From Aporrectodea caliginosa (taxonomy: Eukaryota; Annelida; Clitellata; Crassiclitellata; Lumbricidae): a DNA stretch of 64,000 nt. Below, one piece after another: positions 16,901-26,421 of the stretch; position 1 is the stretch's first letter; each line of letters opens with the position of its first letter. The stretch lies in NCBI GenBank assembly GCA_020284085.1, contig JACEVL010006418.1:397001-461000 (forward strand), written 5' to 3'. The notes below the pieces were generated by a model that saw only the letters and a program-made list of their open reading frames with translations, was not told the DNA's origin and made no database searches. A program made the translations under genes and the position numbers.

Positions 16901-19900
16901 TTATATGCCGCTCTTTTTCTATGTCTTTCAAGCGCAGTTGCTCTTCTAATTCTTTCTTACACAATGTGCTTTCTAGGTCTTTCTTGTGAATTTCTTTTTC
17001 TACTTCTTTCTTGTACCGCTCTTTCTCCTCTTCTTTCTTCTGCAACTCATTTTCCATTGAAGTTATTTTCTGTTCTAGTTTTCTTCTTTCATCGACAAAT
17101 GAAGCCTCCACTTTGTCCCTTTCCAAACGGAAGCCCTGAAATAATAATAATAATAATCATTTATTAATTAAACTGAAAGCAGAAGCAATGACTGCTGAAG
17201 GGATTCGAGATGAAAGCAAAGAACGACAGAAAAACACGACTAACATTCGAAAGAACGATAAAGAAGAACTATCAATCTAATGAATTTTATCAGAAAATGA
17301 ATAAATTTATAGATGCTCTGTTTTCCAATAATCGCTTCTTTATTACATGTGAGAACAAAAATTACTAGTAAGTAAATTTGACCCTGTGAGTAATAAGTTT
17401 AAAATTTAAATTAAATTTTAAGCAAAATCGTTATGAAGTGCAAAGTCTGTGGAGAGAAAACAACGAATGATGTGAGATACAAGAGTGACCAGAGTAAAAT
17501 CAGACCTGAGTTCAGTCGGAGCAGAGTTAAGAAAGACCCGAGTTAAGTCAGACATAAGTTAGGTCTGACGACCTAAGCTAAGTCAGACCTGAGTTAAAGA
17601 CCTAAGTTAAGTTGATTTGGGCCAAGTCTTGTTTGTGTTCTTTATGAATAGTCGCCAGATCTTCCTGGAATTTCTCCAGCATCTTCTGCTTTTCTTCTCT
17701 CCATTTCTCCATCAGATGTTCTCCATCTCTGCGCTGCATCTCTTCATCACCATCTTCCTCTTCATCCAGTTGCTGCACTGCATCTGGTCGCCTCTTGTCA
17801 CTTTTCTCCTCTGGCGACCAACTGTCCTGCAACACAGACAACTTGGTCTCCAGATCCTTTGCGTATCGCCTCCTCTCTCTACAACAGAAGACGATCAGAG
17901 CCACTGAGGAACGATTCAGCCGCAGAAGACGAAAGAAAGACGAAGAAGAATGGACGACAAAACAGAGACAATGAAATCTCCCTATTGTTAAGAACCATTA
18001 GAGATACAGAGGGTGGGAAACAGCAAGGGACAGACAGAGAGAAAGAGCAGAGAGACAGGAAAACAGCAGACAGACAGAGAAAGACAGAGAAGGATAGACA
18101 GAGTGATTGCTCAAAATAGTCATTGAGAGGTAAAGAAATTCATTTTGCATCAATTACAAGATGGCAAATAGAACAGCATCAAGGACGAGATCAGAGTGAC
18201 TTCCACTTCCCAAGAACCAGCAGCAGAACCAACAGCAGAAGCAGCAGCAGAAGCAGCAGAAACATAAAATGGCGTACTCTGCAGTTTCCTGAGCCAAGCG
18301 AAGTCTCTCCTGCAGTTCCTTAAACTCTGCTGAGTCAACATTATCCTGAGCAGTTTCCTTTGCAAACTCAGTGAGCAGATCACGCTCACGCTCAGCTACA
18401 GCCTCAGCCAGATGGCGCTTATGTCCAGAAACCAGGTCATCCTAAAAACAATGAAAAATGACTCACATCAGACAAAACAACAGAATAAACATGAAATCAT
18501 AAATGAAACTAAATCTATTTTGATTTAAATTCTAAAGCGGTTGGGAATACTGATGTAAAGCAAGATAATTTGGAGAACTTGAAGATGGAATTTTTAGAGA
18601 AGACGTACTTTCTCTTTTTCGAATTCTTTCTTCAGTGCACTCAGTTGGTTGAGATGACGCTGTTCCAGTTCATCGATTTCCATTCGGAAGGCTCCCTCGA
18701 TGTCTTTCCGCTCCATCGACATTCCTCGCATCAGAGTCTCCAGCTGAGTCTCATAGTTGTCATTGACAACGGCTGAACTGAGCTCCATTTCTTTCACCTG
18801 ACAGACGACAATTTCAAATCACCAGTCATTAACCATTGTCATCATCATCACTAAGCCAAACATGACAGCAACTATCAACTGTTCAATATATGATGATTAA
18901 CAAGTCAAACGGGATTATTGTATGGACTTAAAGAGCAACAGGAGTATGGACTGAAAGAGCAGCTGTGTTGTGGAGACCAAACGAAGGAAAAGATTCCGTA
19001 ATTAAGTGAGATAATTAATGAGTTGATAACACAGAAGACGACACCCATCGCAAGTTCACTCGTTGTTCTCTCAGTCACTCGAAAACATCTTCGTAGACTA
19101 AGATGTCTCTTTATGACAGACAGACAGACAGACCTTCTGCTGGCGTCGATTATCCAATTCCTTCTTCTCCAATTCCTTCTGCTCCAATTCCTTCTGCTCC
19201 AATTCCTTCTCCAGGCTGCAACATTTCTCCGACATGTGAAACAATTCCAGCTCCAAGGCATCCTTTGCCTACAAGAAGAACAGACTCACAGCAGTCATAA
19301 CTGTTGGCCATGAGAGCCTCAGGTGGCATCTTATATATATAAAGGATTAATGTGTTTAACAGATAACTGCAGCTCAATCTGTCAATATATTATCCTTGGA
19401 TCATTTCAGCTACATCAGGTATAGAACCAAGTACTTATCATTTCAAAAATCATAAAACACGGCAAAGCTTTTAATATTTAATTTCAAAATAACTAAAACT
19501 ACAAGATACCCTTATAATAAATTGTGACCCAAGGAATCAAAATGGTTCATATGTCGACAATTTTACAATATGAGTATTTTACACATTTTAAAAGACCATA
19601 TTTTTTCTTTTAAAATGAAAAAAAAAATTATACCTTACTTTTTGACAAAGTTACGAATGATTATGTGTCCAAGTTTTGGAAATTATTTGTAACTGATTTG
19701 AATATGCAATTACGAAAACTAAAACAATACCCTTTAAAAAATCCTGAAAATACACATTAAAACAGTGAATTTCATCAGATGAGAGATAACAGAAATGTAG
19801 AAAACCTATTTTTTACCCATTTTCATATTGAAATCTGAAAATGAACAAAAACAACTTCTGATCACATTTTGCTTTTTTCCTAGCAATGTAATTTGCCAAC

Positions 19901-21934
19901 ATCCGACTCATTTTTATTCCTGGGTCACACATTGTGGTTTCAAATAAATCTTCTCTTAGTCAATAAAATAAAAATCAAATAGTACCAACGGCTTAGTTTG
20001 TTTAACAAAATATTAGCTCTATATTTTACTTCCTCTTTATCCAAGAATTCTTGTGACAATTAGCAATGAAAACAATTTGACTAATGTCACCAAATTTAAG
20101 GCCGGCACCGATTTACAGCCGCCGACAGTGTACATGCTCATACACGTCTGACTATCTGTGTATGGGTGTACCGTCTCTGCCTGCTAATGCAATGTATGTA
20201 TTGATTTCACAAATATTTTGTCATTTTTTTTCATTGAGTCTTACACAAAAAAGCGAATTATATATTCCAGATTATAGGGTGCTTCTTGACCGAGCATTGT
20301 TGTAACTAGTTCCAACTGCTACCCATTGACAGGTCGACTGAACTTTGGTCAGAACGAGTTTAGCAACCAAAACACAAAGCCAACCTTGTCAGTAAGACGG
20401 AGTTTTTCGACGAGAGAAGCAACTTCTTGTTTCGTTGCATTGAGATTACGTTCCAGTTGGTTGCAGTCATCCGTCTCCTGCTTCAGCTGAGTCAAGACCT
20501 GCTGATACTTCGTCTCAATCTCAACTGCTGCAAGTCTGCAAATAAATTCATCACAGTCATATCATTAGAAAGTGTTTCCTTCTCCAAACCCCCATCGCCT
20601 TGCAACTGCTTCTTGTCTCCCATCGACTTGCAACTGCCTCTTGTCTCCCATCGCCTTGCAACTGTTTCTCATCTCTCGTCTCAACAATCACTGATCGCCT
20701 CTAAACTCCTCCAAATTCTTTAAGGGAAAATCTCAGAGAAAAAGCATGAGATGGCAAATCACGAGATGAAAGGAACTAAGAAATTGAAGAACCAATGAAA
20801 GAGATTTAACTGATTTAAAATTCTTAACCAAAATGCCAAAATGTTCTCCCAAGTGAAGATCATAGAAGACAATGTCAGTTCCTCTAACAAGATAATGAAA
20901 TAAAACTCAGTCTCATGAGAACACTCATTAGCTCATGTAAACAAATGGAAAACCAGTTTCTCTGTGAAATAAAATCTCGAGAAAAGGCAACAATGAAACT
21001 AAAAATTAAGCACAAAACACAGAGAAGAGAGTGATTACTACCAACCGCTGTTCATTGGTCTTCTGCGTTTCTGCTGAGCTGCAGAGTTCATCAAACTCCT
21101 CAAAGATCGCAGCATTTCTCTTCTTCATCGCAGACAGATCCGAGACGAGACGATCCCTTTCGAGTTTAACCTCTTCATTAACGAAACTAAACAGAGAGAA
21201 AATAACAGACATCAGCCGCAAAGTCTTCACCGTCTGTCACAACGAAAGAAGAGACAAACTGAAAGATTTCCATTGACTATGGAAGAACAACATCTACAAC
21301 AATTCATCCGGTAAGAACAGAGAATCCGACCAACTGTTCACTGCTTCCAGTGCACTTAGATGACTTAATAAGACAGACTGCAAGCAGTTGGTTAATTGCT
21401 GTTTAATGACACTGTATCTGATCATAACACGACTAGTGTCGCCCTCTTGCTTACTCCAGTCTTGGGACTGGCACTGCTAGAGTATGAGCAGTGGCAGAGT
21501 AGTCCAGCACAGACATATTTAAAACGTGCCATCGATGCATCTTCATACACACATGCACACATACATACATAGGGGGGCCTACATATTGTGTGCGTATGTA
21601 ATTAAGATAACTTAGTACATACTGCAAGTAGTCGAGAGCATGTTCGACGGTGCTGAGAGCCGCCTCATAGACAATGTTATTATCAACTTCGATGGCATGG
21701 ATTTCATCTACGAGAGCCAGCGACAGATCAAGCAGACTGATCGACTTCTTCACATCAAACCTCAACAACTGCAAGAAATGTAGGACCAAGAATGAGATCA
21801 GTCTTATTATACCCTCCTTATTAATCTCTCTCATCCAATTACAACAAACAAAGCAGATATTTCTATCTCAGTAAGAAACTTATGAGTAAAACAACCACGG
21901 CTAGAAATAATCATCATCTCAAGAAACTTCCTAG

Positions 21935-22017
<83 letters not shown>

Positions 22018-25000
22018 TGCCTACCTCTCTTCCTTTGCAACACTCTCTGCCTACCACTTCTCTCTACCTCCCTCTTTCACCCTAGCTCTGGCTTACTCTC
22101 TTTCTCTCTCTCTCTTTCTCTCTCTTCCTCCCTCTTTTATCCTCCCTCCCTTTTTCACTCTCCCTCCGTGTCTCTCTCTCTCTGTCTCTGTCTCTGTCCC
22201 TCTTCCTCTCTTCTTAGTCAGTCCTGAATAAAGCGGTCTAATGATTGCAACTATTTTCCGAGTGTCTTGACCCAGTTGTCCTAACAGACTAAGTCGTCAT
22301 ATGGAACAACGGACCAACTAATGTTCATTTGACGGATGCAGCCATCTTCTCAATTTATGCACTGCCATCGTCAGTTTTTCTAGGGACAACTGAAGGACTT
22401 GATCAAAGCTACGGTCAGTTTCTCTGGGTTCAATAGATGGATTGGTCGAACCTTTCTCACCTTCAGTATCAAATGACCTTCTCTGATGCCCAGAGACTCC
22501 CACAATTCAACTATTGTCTGAGAATTGGCAAATCTACAAATAACGATAAACAAAAACAAAAACTGACATTTAGTTTCATAAGTGTTTAGTTGAGAAATAG
22601 TCATTCCGTATTTCCAAAGGAAAGTCATGAACGAAATAAGAGAAACCGAAACAGTCAAAAGAAAACTCAGCCGACAGAATTTGACGCTGAATCTATTTGA
22701 CACCAGTTGTTCAGCTCAACACAATAAATGAGAGCACATCTAAAGAATTCAGCAAAGGTCAAAGGTCGCTTCTGCTTCACTGTAGTGGCAGAAGGGAGAA
22801 CGTAAACACCAATAGATTTCAGATTCCATTAGAAAACGAGGTCCCTGCCTACCCTGAGCCTTCTTTCCTAAGGAATGCAAGAATGCCTACCCTGAGCCTT
22901 CTTTCCTAAGGAATGCAAGAATGCCTACCCTGAGCCTTCTTTCCTAAGGAATGCAAGAATGCCTACCCTGAGCCTTCTTTCCTAAGGAATGCAAGAATGC
23001 CTACCCTGAGCCTTCTTTCCTAAGGAATGCAAGAATGCCTACCCTGAGCCTTCTTTCCTAAGGAATGCAAGAATGCCTACCCTGAGCCTTCTTTCCTAAG
23101 GAATGCAAGAATGCCTTCGTGAGCATGAAGCGAGTGACTGGACTGAGCTGGAACCGAGCGTTGATTGTAAGAATTCTGCAGTGGAAGAGACATCATCCGC
23201 TGTCCATGGCCGACTGGAAGGGCGTTCGGCTTGGAAGACGACTCTTCCGGATGACTGATTTCACCGATCTCAAACAGACCATGAAGCAATTCACTGAAAC
23301 TCACGAACCCATCTCCATCAACGTCAAGCTTCACAAACAACTGTTCCACGTCCTATAGAAACAAGAGAGCAACATGCAGCTGAATGGCTTCCGTGTGAAA
23401 CAGACCTTCATGAGTCTTCCTTCTTACGGAATGCAACTCCAGGTGCAAAGACTCAGGTAAAGCTAAGTCACTTTCCCTGTAGACCAGTGGTTATCAAATG
23501 GGGTTCCATGGGCATTGGCCAGAGGTTCCGCTGCAGCATAGAATCAAAAACACACCAGCTGAACTCAGAAAAGGATGAGTAATGACTAAAACATGTACGG
23601 TATTTGTAATGTAATATAATAGGTGCAAATAACTGATATTCAAAGTTTAAGTCTAAAATATAAATATTACGCCAACATTACAAATTACAATTAAATTTTT
23701 GGAGGGGAAAAATTGGATGAGTGAAATGCGCTGGGTTCCATAAGCAAATGAGTGCCTTGAAAGGTTCCATCACTACATAAAGGTGGAAAAGCACTGCTGT
23801 AGACTTTTTCACACTGAAACAAATCTCCGTAACCATACACTCTTCTTCTCAGATGCTGCACTGCTTAACAAACTACGCAAGGACTTCAACACTAAACACA
23901 GTGACATGGCAGTTATGCAAGTATCATTCAGCTGCTTGAGGCAAACATAAAGAGGCAACAAGCTAAAGATAGTAAAGACGTTGACCTTCTGACCTTGTTG
24001 GTCATGTGACCCATATTCAAGAACTGACAGACTTGGTGGAGTTCAGTGACGTTGAGGTTTCCATTTGCACCGACTCCAAGTTCTTTCCAGATGCCGAGAA
24101 GATGCTTCTCTTCTTCACTCAAATCAATGGCATTCTCCAGACCATCTGACCCCGGACGACCTATAATGTCAAGGACATCGCATACGTCAAGGCCACTGCA
24201 AGACCAGAAGACACACCAAAGCTACACTCCACCCCTACTAACCACACATGACTACACCCCACTACACTACACTATTCTACTACACTCCACTCCACTAACC
24301 ACGCTAGACTACACTTCACCCCATTATACCACACTAGAGAGAAGAAGATATTGGATTTAATTAGAAGTGACCGACCTGACAACGTCTGGTCTCCATTGTC
24401 TGCTGTCTGTTCAGACTCCGTTAGTATGTTGATGAATGTCTCCTTGAATTGATCAAAGCCAACCTAGAAAGCAGAAAACCAAATCTGTTCTAATATGATG
24501 GACAACTGAAACTACGCCTCCTTCTTCAACCCAGCGTTAAACAGACTGAAAGAAGACCAGCACTCGAGTTAAATGTAGCAGAGGACCAAGAAAACTATAG
24601 ACTTGGCTGCACAGCGAAAGGCCACAAATTCCCAAAACCAGTGGGAAACAGCGAGATCTTCAAGCACTGCAAAAAATGAGACATGTGTGTGGGCAATTGT
24701 ATGCCTACTTTCATCTGTTCCATTTCATATCCTGATTGGTTCTTAACACAAAGCCATATCAAAGACCTGACATCATATCATTGGGATCATTTATAGGAAC
24801 GGATATCGTTTCATTGGGGCCGTTTCAGGGATTCAAGATCATTTTATTGGAATTGTTTCAAAGATCTGGGATCGTTTCATTGGATCATTTCATGAACGTC
24901 AGATCGTTTCATTGGGTCAATACAGAGTTGCTAATTGTCAGATCTGCCTTTCAAGAGTTTCTTCTGTATAAAGAAATTTCAGTGAAGAAAGCACCATCAC

Positions 25001-25431
25001 TATATTACAGTGTTGCAGAAGGGTTAACGTGTCCTGCTTTCAGCAAATAATTGTGATTCTATCCAATTCTTAACACTAATCTGACAACTGCATTGTAAAC
25101 ATCACAGAAGTATCTAGCTACTTACGATACTCTAGAAATTGTTGTTATTACTTTATGGCCAGTGTTTCATAAGGCTTGTCCTAGACTATAAATTTCATCC
25201 AGCAATAAATGATTCACTCTTCACGCTTACACAACGACGGTCATCTGCGGCCACACAAAGTGAATCCGTGATTCGTTTGTTGATGTCTGATTCAAGGTTC
25301 AGTCGACGGCAAAGTCGTTGGAGGTCATCGCGATTCAGAAGCCCAGATCCAGACGAATCACAGGCCAGAAAGATCTCGCGAAGCTGACGTACGTAGACAT
25401 CTGGCGAACTGTCCGTCTCCCCTTCAGACAT
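13795..25431 (-). CDS. NIN: Ninein / ninein-like centrosomal protein, 18 exons
   Basis: Ninein-family proteins sit at subdistal appendages and anchor microtubule minus ends. Exons in transcript order: 25431-25231, 24463-24372, 24195-23994, 23352-23081, 22533-22461, 21768-21623, 21186-21046, 20535-20385, 19268-19134, 18797-18609, 18441-18278, 17878-17602, 17135-16419, 16143-16027, 15667-15599, 15435-15231, 14522-14401, 13989-13795. Together they make 1156 codons, with phase agreement at all joins. N-terminal EF-hands (YVRQLREIFLACDSSGSG; FVKLDVDGDGFVSFSELL), GFANSQTIVELW, long coiled coils and the C-end DLYIENAHLIRCLQ match remembered human NINL throughout, so NINL- versus NIN-type is not resolved. 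The ATG at 25431 was chosen because MSEGETD sits where NINL begins; an upstream in-frame ATG exists at 25464. Codon 681 (17602-17604) is TAG; see findings. The exon 2 donor (GTCACT) is weak and chosen by frame. Confidence 0.92.
14240..14352. repeat. GGAGGAAGAG purine tract
   Basis: AG-rich low-complexity run just inside the NIN intron after exon 17. Confidence 0.85.
14401..14522 (-). CDS. NIN: NIN exon 17
   Basis: Acceptor AATTTTAG, donor CAG|GTCAGA. Coiled coil including SKQRLSHLMEENEKLEKQMK. Enters in phase 1 and exits in phase 0. Confidence 0.85.
14523..15230 (-). other. NIN: NIN intron
   Basis: AT-rich; a GACAGA-type simple repeat lies next to the exon 16 donor (about 15065-15225). No gene seen. 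Confidence 0.7.
15231..15435 (-). CDS. NIN: NIN exon 16
   Basis: Donor TCTC|GTAAGG, acceptor GATGTTTAG. Coiled coil including LAEATSTLSLMSDELKKEKE. Confidence 0.86.
15599..15667 (-). CDS. NIN: NIN exon 15
   Basis: Short 69-bp exon, acceptor TTGGTTTAG, donor CAG|GTGACA. It encodes ADLKDVLMEKDLLKKQLQLT and ends VNQ. Confidence 0.82.
16027..16143 (-). CDS. NIN: NIN exon 14
   Basis: 117 bp, acceptor GTTTGCAG, donor ATG|GTAATA. It encodes RDGELLRLRQELERSRQLKR. Confidence 0.82.
16419..17135 (-). CDS. NIN: NIN exon 13, long coiled coil with internal repeats
   Basis: 239 codons, phase 0 at both ends; acceptor ATTTCAG, donor AAG|GTAGGA. Almost uninterrupted charged coiled coil. It contains about three tandem copies of a 36-residue unit (108 bp) built on KKELEKELYRTELERGLSKK and FRNELEEQLH. 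The repeat makes residue-level alignment to other nineins unreliable here. Confidence 0.88.
17136..17601 (-). other. NIN: NIN intron 12 with GAGTTAAGTC repeats
   Basis: Near the 5' end of the intron (about 17495-17601) are diverged tandem copies of GTCTGACTTAACTCAG-like units, each with an AG|GTCTGA or AG|GTCTTT donor-like site. The rest is AT-rich. Confidence 0.7.
17602..17878 (-). CDS. NIN: NIN exon 12, ending in an in-frame TAG
   Basis: It encodes ERRRYAKDLETKLSVL, then HLMEKWREEKQKMLEKFQED and HKEHKQDLAQINLT. Its last codon is TAG (17602-17604), followed at once by GT (17601-17600). With this border the exon is phase-consistent with both neighbours (92 codons plus one base), so the stop replaces a sense codon in an otherwise intact gene. 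I found no earlier GT donor in the last 130 bases of the exon. Confidence 0.82.
18278..18441 (-). CDS. NIN: NIN exon 11
   Basis: Acceptor TTTTTAG, donor GA|GTACGC. It encodes LAEAVAERERDLLTEFAKET and FKELQERLRLAQETAE. Confidence 0.85.
18609..18797 (-). CDS. NIN: NIN exon 10
   Basis: 63 codons, phase 0/0, donor AAA|GTACGT. It encodes VVNDNYETQLETLMRGMSME, which corresponds to the NINL region just before its ALKRNFEKE block. Confidence 0.87.
19134..19268 (-). CDS. NIN: NIN exon 9
   Basis: 45 codons, phase 0/0, acceptor CTTGTAG, donor AAG|GTCTGT. It encodes AKDALELELFHMSEKCCSLE and a short KELEQKELEQ repeat. Confidence 0.85.
19269..20384 (-). other. NIN: NIN intron 8
   Basis: AT-rich; holds the inverted-repeat element at 19523-19929. 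No other structure recognised. Confidence 0.7.
19523..19929. mobile_element. MITE-like inverted-repeat element in NIN intron 8
   Basis: TGTGACCCAAGGAATCAAAA at the left end and TGTGACCCAGGAATAAAAAT reading inward from the right. About 407 bp, AT-rich, no coding frame. The target duplication is not obvious. Confidence 0.55.
20385..20535 (-). CDS. NIN: NIN exon 8
   Basis: Acceptor TTTGCAG, donor AAG|GTTGGC. It encodes LAAVEIETKYQQVLTQLKQE and NLNATKQEVASLVEKLRLTD. Confidence 0.87.
20583..20675. repeat. Approximately 29-bp repeat, three copies
   Basis: CCATCGCCTTGCAACTG followed by YTTCTTGTCTC, three diverged copies in NIN intron 7, about 50 bp from the exon 8 acceptor. Confidence 0.7.
21046..21186 (-). 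CDS. NIN: NIN exon 7
   Basis: Acceptor CTGTTTAG, donor GCG|GTTGGT. It encodes KLERDRLVSDLSAMKKRNAA and FEEFDELCSS, parallel to NINL LARERDKARQDLERAEKRN. Confidence 0.9.
21623..21768 (-). CDS. NIN: NIN exon 6
   Basis: Acceptor TTCTTGCAG, donor CA|GTATGT. It encodes RFDVKKSISLLDLSLALVDE, which aligns to NINL [20 protein letters not shown]. Confidence 0.92.
21938..22017. repeat. (CAT)26 microsatellite
   Basis: Uninterrupted CAT repeat in NIN intron 5, followed by CT-rich sequence to about 22210. Confidence 0.95.
22461..22533 (-). CDS. NIN: NIN exon 5
   Basis: 73 bp, acceptor ATTTGTAG, donor AAG|GTGAGA. It encodes GFANSQTIVELWESLGIREG, matching NINL [20 protein letters not shown]. The first codon is split with exon 4. 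Confidence 0.92.
22846..23116 (-). repeat. 38-bp minisatellite made of the NIN exon 4 end and its splice donor
   Basis: Seven near-identical 38-bp units. On the minus strand each reads GCATTCTTGCATTCCTTAGG, then AAAGAAGGCTCAGG|GTAG. The unit nearest the exon body is the real end of NIN exon 4 plus its GT donor; the others repeat both. See findings. Confidence 0.93.
23081..23352 (-). CDS. NIN: NIN exon 4, canonical EF-hand
   Basis: Acceptor TTTCTATAG. It encodes DVEQLFVKLDVDGDGFVSFS. The loop D-V-D-G-D-G-F-V-S-F-S-E has Asp at 1, 3 and 5, Gly at 6 and Glu at 12, so it should bind calcium. It ends EGSG, joining exon 5 as GSGFAN, the same as NINL GSGFAF. The 3' border lies in the 38-bp repeat array. 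Confidence 0.9.
23485..23796. mobile_element. hAT-like MITE in NIN intron 3
   Basis: 312 bp. Ends CAGTGGTTATCAAATGG and, from the right, CAGTGCTTTTCCACC. Flanked by the exact 8-bp direct repeat CTGTAGAC (23477-23484, 23797-23804). No coding capacity. Confidence 0.85.
23994..24195 (-). CDS. NIN: NIN exon 3
   Basis: Acceptor GTCTTGCAG, donor AAG|GTCAGA. It encodes LSEEEKHLLGIWKELGVGAN and LHQVCQFLNMG, aligning to NINL IRGVWEELGVGSSG. A degenerate EF-hand lacking the acidic loop residues. Confidence 0.92.
24372..24463 (-). CDS. NIN: NIN exon 2
   Basis: Acceptor GCTTTCTAG. It encodes VGFDQFKETFINILTESEQT, parallel to NINL VNFEEFKEGFVAVLS. The donor is weak: GTCACT at 24371 keeps the frame, while GTCGGT four bases earlier would break it. 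Confidence 0.82.
24464..25230 (-). other. NIN: NIN intron 1
   Basis: Contains degenerate repeats of GATCRTTTCATTGGG (about 24775-24920). No gene seen. Confidence 0.65.
25231..25431 (-). CDS. NIN: NIN exon 1 (coding), first EF-hand
   Basis: Donor TGT|GTAAGC. It encodes MSEGETDSSPDVYVRQLREI, then FLACDSSGSGLLNRDDLQRL, like NINL YVSQLREVYSSCDTTGTG. An in-frame ATG at 25464 would add 11 residues. Confidence 0.9.
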
Positions 25432-25464
25432 TCCGATGGGAAATTCCACGTCGCATCCTAGCAT

Positions 25465-26007
25465 ACAATATTCAGCTTAAGCAAATTTCAGTCATTTCAT
25501 GATAAATCAATACAGCACGTCCTACGACAAAGCTGTTGGAAAAGGAGCATCGATCGGTGGCTACAGCTGCACTGTGGAAATACGGTCGTCACTCCCTAGT
25601 CCTCCCTACGGTCACTCCATGAGGCCCTACGCCTCATGAGGCCCCAGGCAAGACTGGTGGATTGTAAAGTTTACGAAGACAACTGATTTACATTATTTGA
25701 AGAGTTAAGAGTGGGCTGTTACTCAAGTCCTATAATTTAAAATAAAACTGGAAAATCTATGTCAATCACCTTAAAATTCTTGCATAAAATTGTTATTTTT
25801 TTAATGTTTTTCTATTATTTACAAGTGATCAGCTCCATCATGCATGAAAATATATCTACCTTGTAATACAGTATTCGCCAGAACCGTTACAACGTTTCAA
25901 AGAGCAGTTTTTAGTTTGATAAAATACAACTAAAAACAACTACAAAGTAATTGGCAACTAAAAACAACTACAAAGTAATTGGCTAACAGTGATGGGCACT
26001 AACTAAT
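25465..26007. other. Region upstream of NIN
   Basis: Presumed NIN promoter and 5' UTR; no confident element. CAGTGATGGGCACT at about 25988, resembling a hAT end, opens the 102-bp array that follows. Confidence 0.4.
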
Positions 26008-26421
26008 TTTTTAGTTAAACTATAATTATTTTTTCAATTAAAATAAAATAGTTTAACTACAAGTTGGCAACTGATTTTGTAAATAAGTTAACTAAACTAA
26101 AAATATTTAGTTAAACTATAGGCCTAATTATTTTTTCAATTAAAATAAAATAGTTTAACTACAAGTTGGCAACTGATTTTGTAAATAAGTTAACTAAACT
26201 AAAAATATTTAGTTAAACTATAGGCCTAATTATTTTTTCAATTAAAATAAAATAGTTTAACTACAAGTTGGCAACTGATTTTGTAAATAAGTTAACTAAA
26301 CTAAAAATATTTAGTTAAACTATAGGCCTAATTATTTTTTCAATTAAAATAAAATAGTTTAACTACAAGTTGGCAACTGATTTTGTAAATAAGTTAACTA
26401 AACTAAAAATATTTAGTTAAA
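26008..26421. repeat. 102-bp satellite-like array, about four copies
   Basis: Each unit carries TAGTTAAACTATA and its inverse TAGTTTAACTA around ATTATTTTTTCAATTAAAAT, so each can fold on itself. Copies 2-4 are almost identical and include TAGGCCTA. Confidence 0.9.

Noticed and set aside
16585..17167. Plus-strand frames of 134 and 67 codons
   Set aside because: Antisense shadow of the NIN exon 13 coiled coil.
17616..17618. A GC donor (TTG|GCCCAA) rescuing the NIN exon 12 TAG
   Set aside because: The phase would fit, but the surrounding bases do not match the GC-donor consensus (AG|GCAAGT). Not preferred without cDNA.
25464..25464. ATG at 25464 as the NIN start
   Set aside because: In frame, but the next Met (25431) matches the position of the NINL start. 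TGCTAG before the sequence could also be a splice acceptor, so the start stays uncertain by 11 residues.
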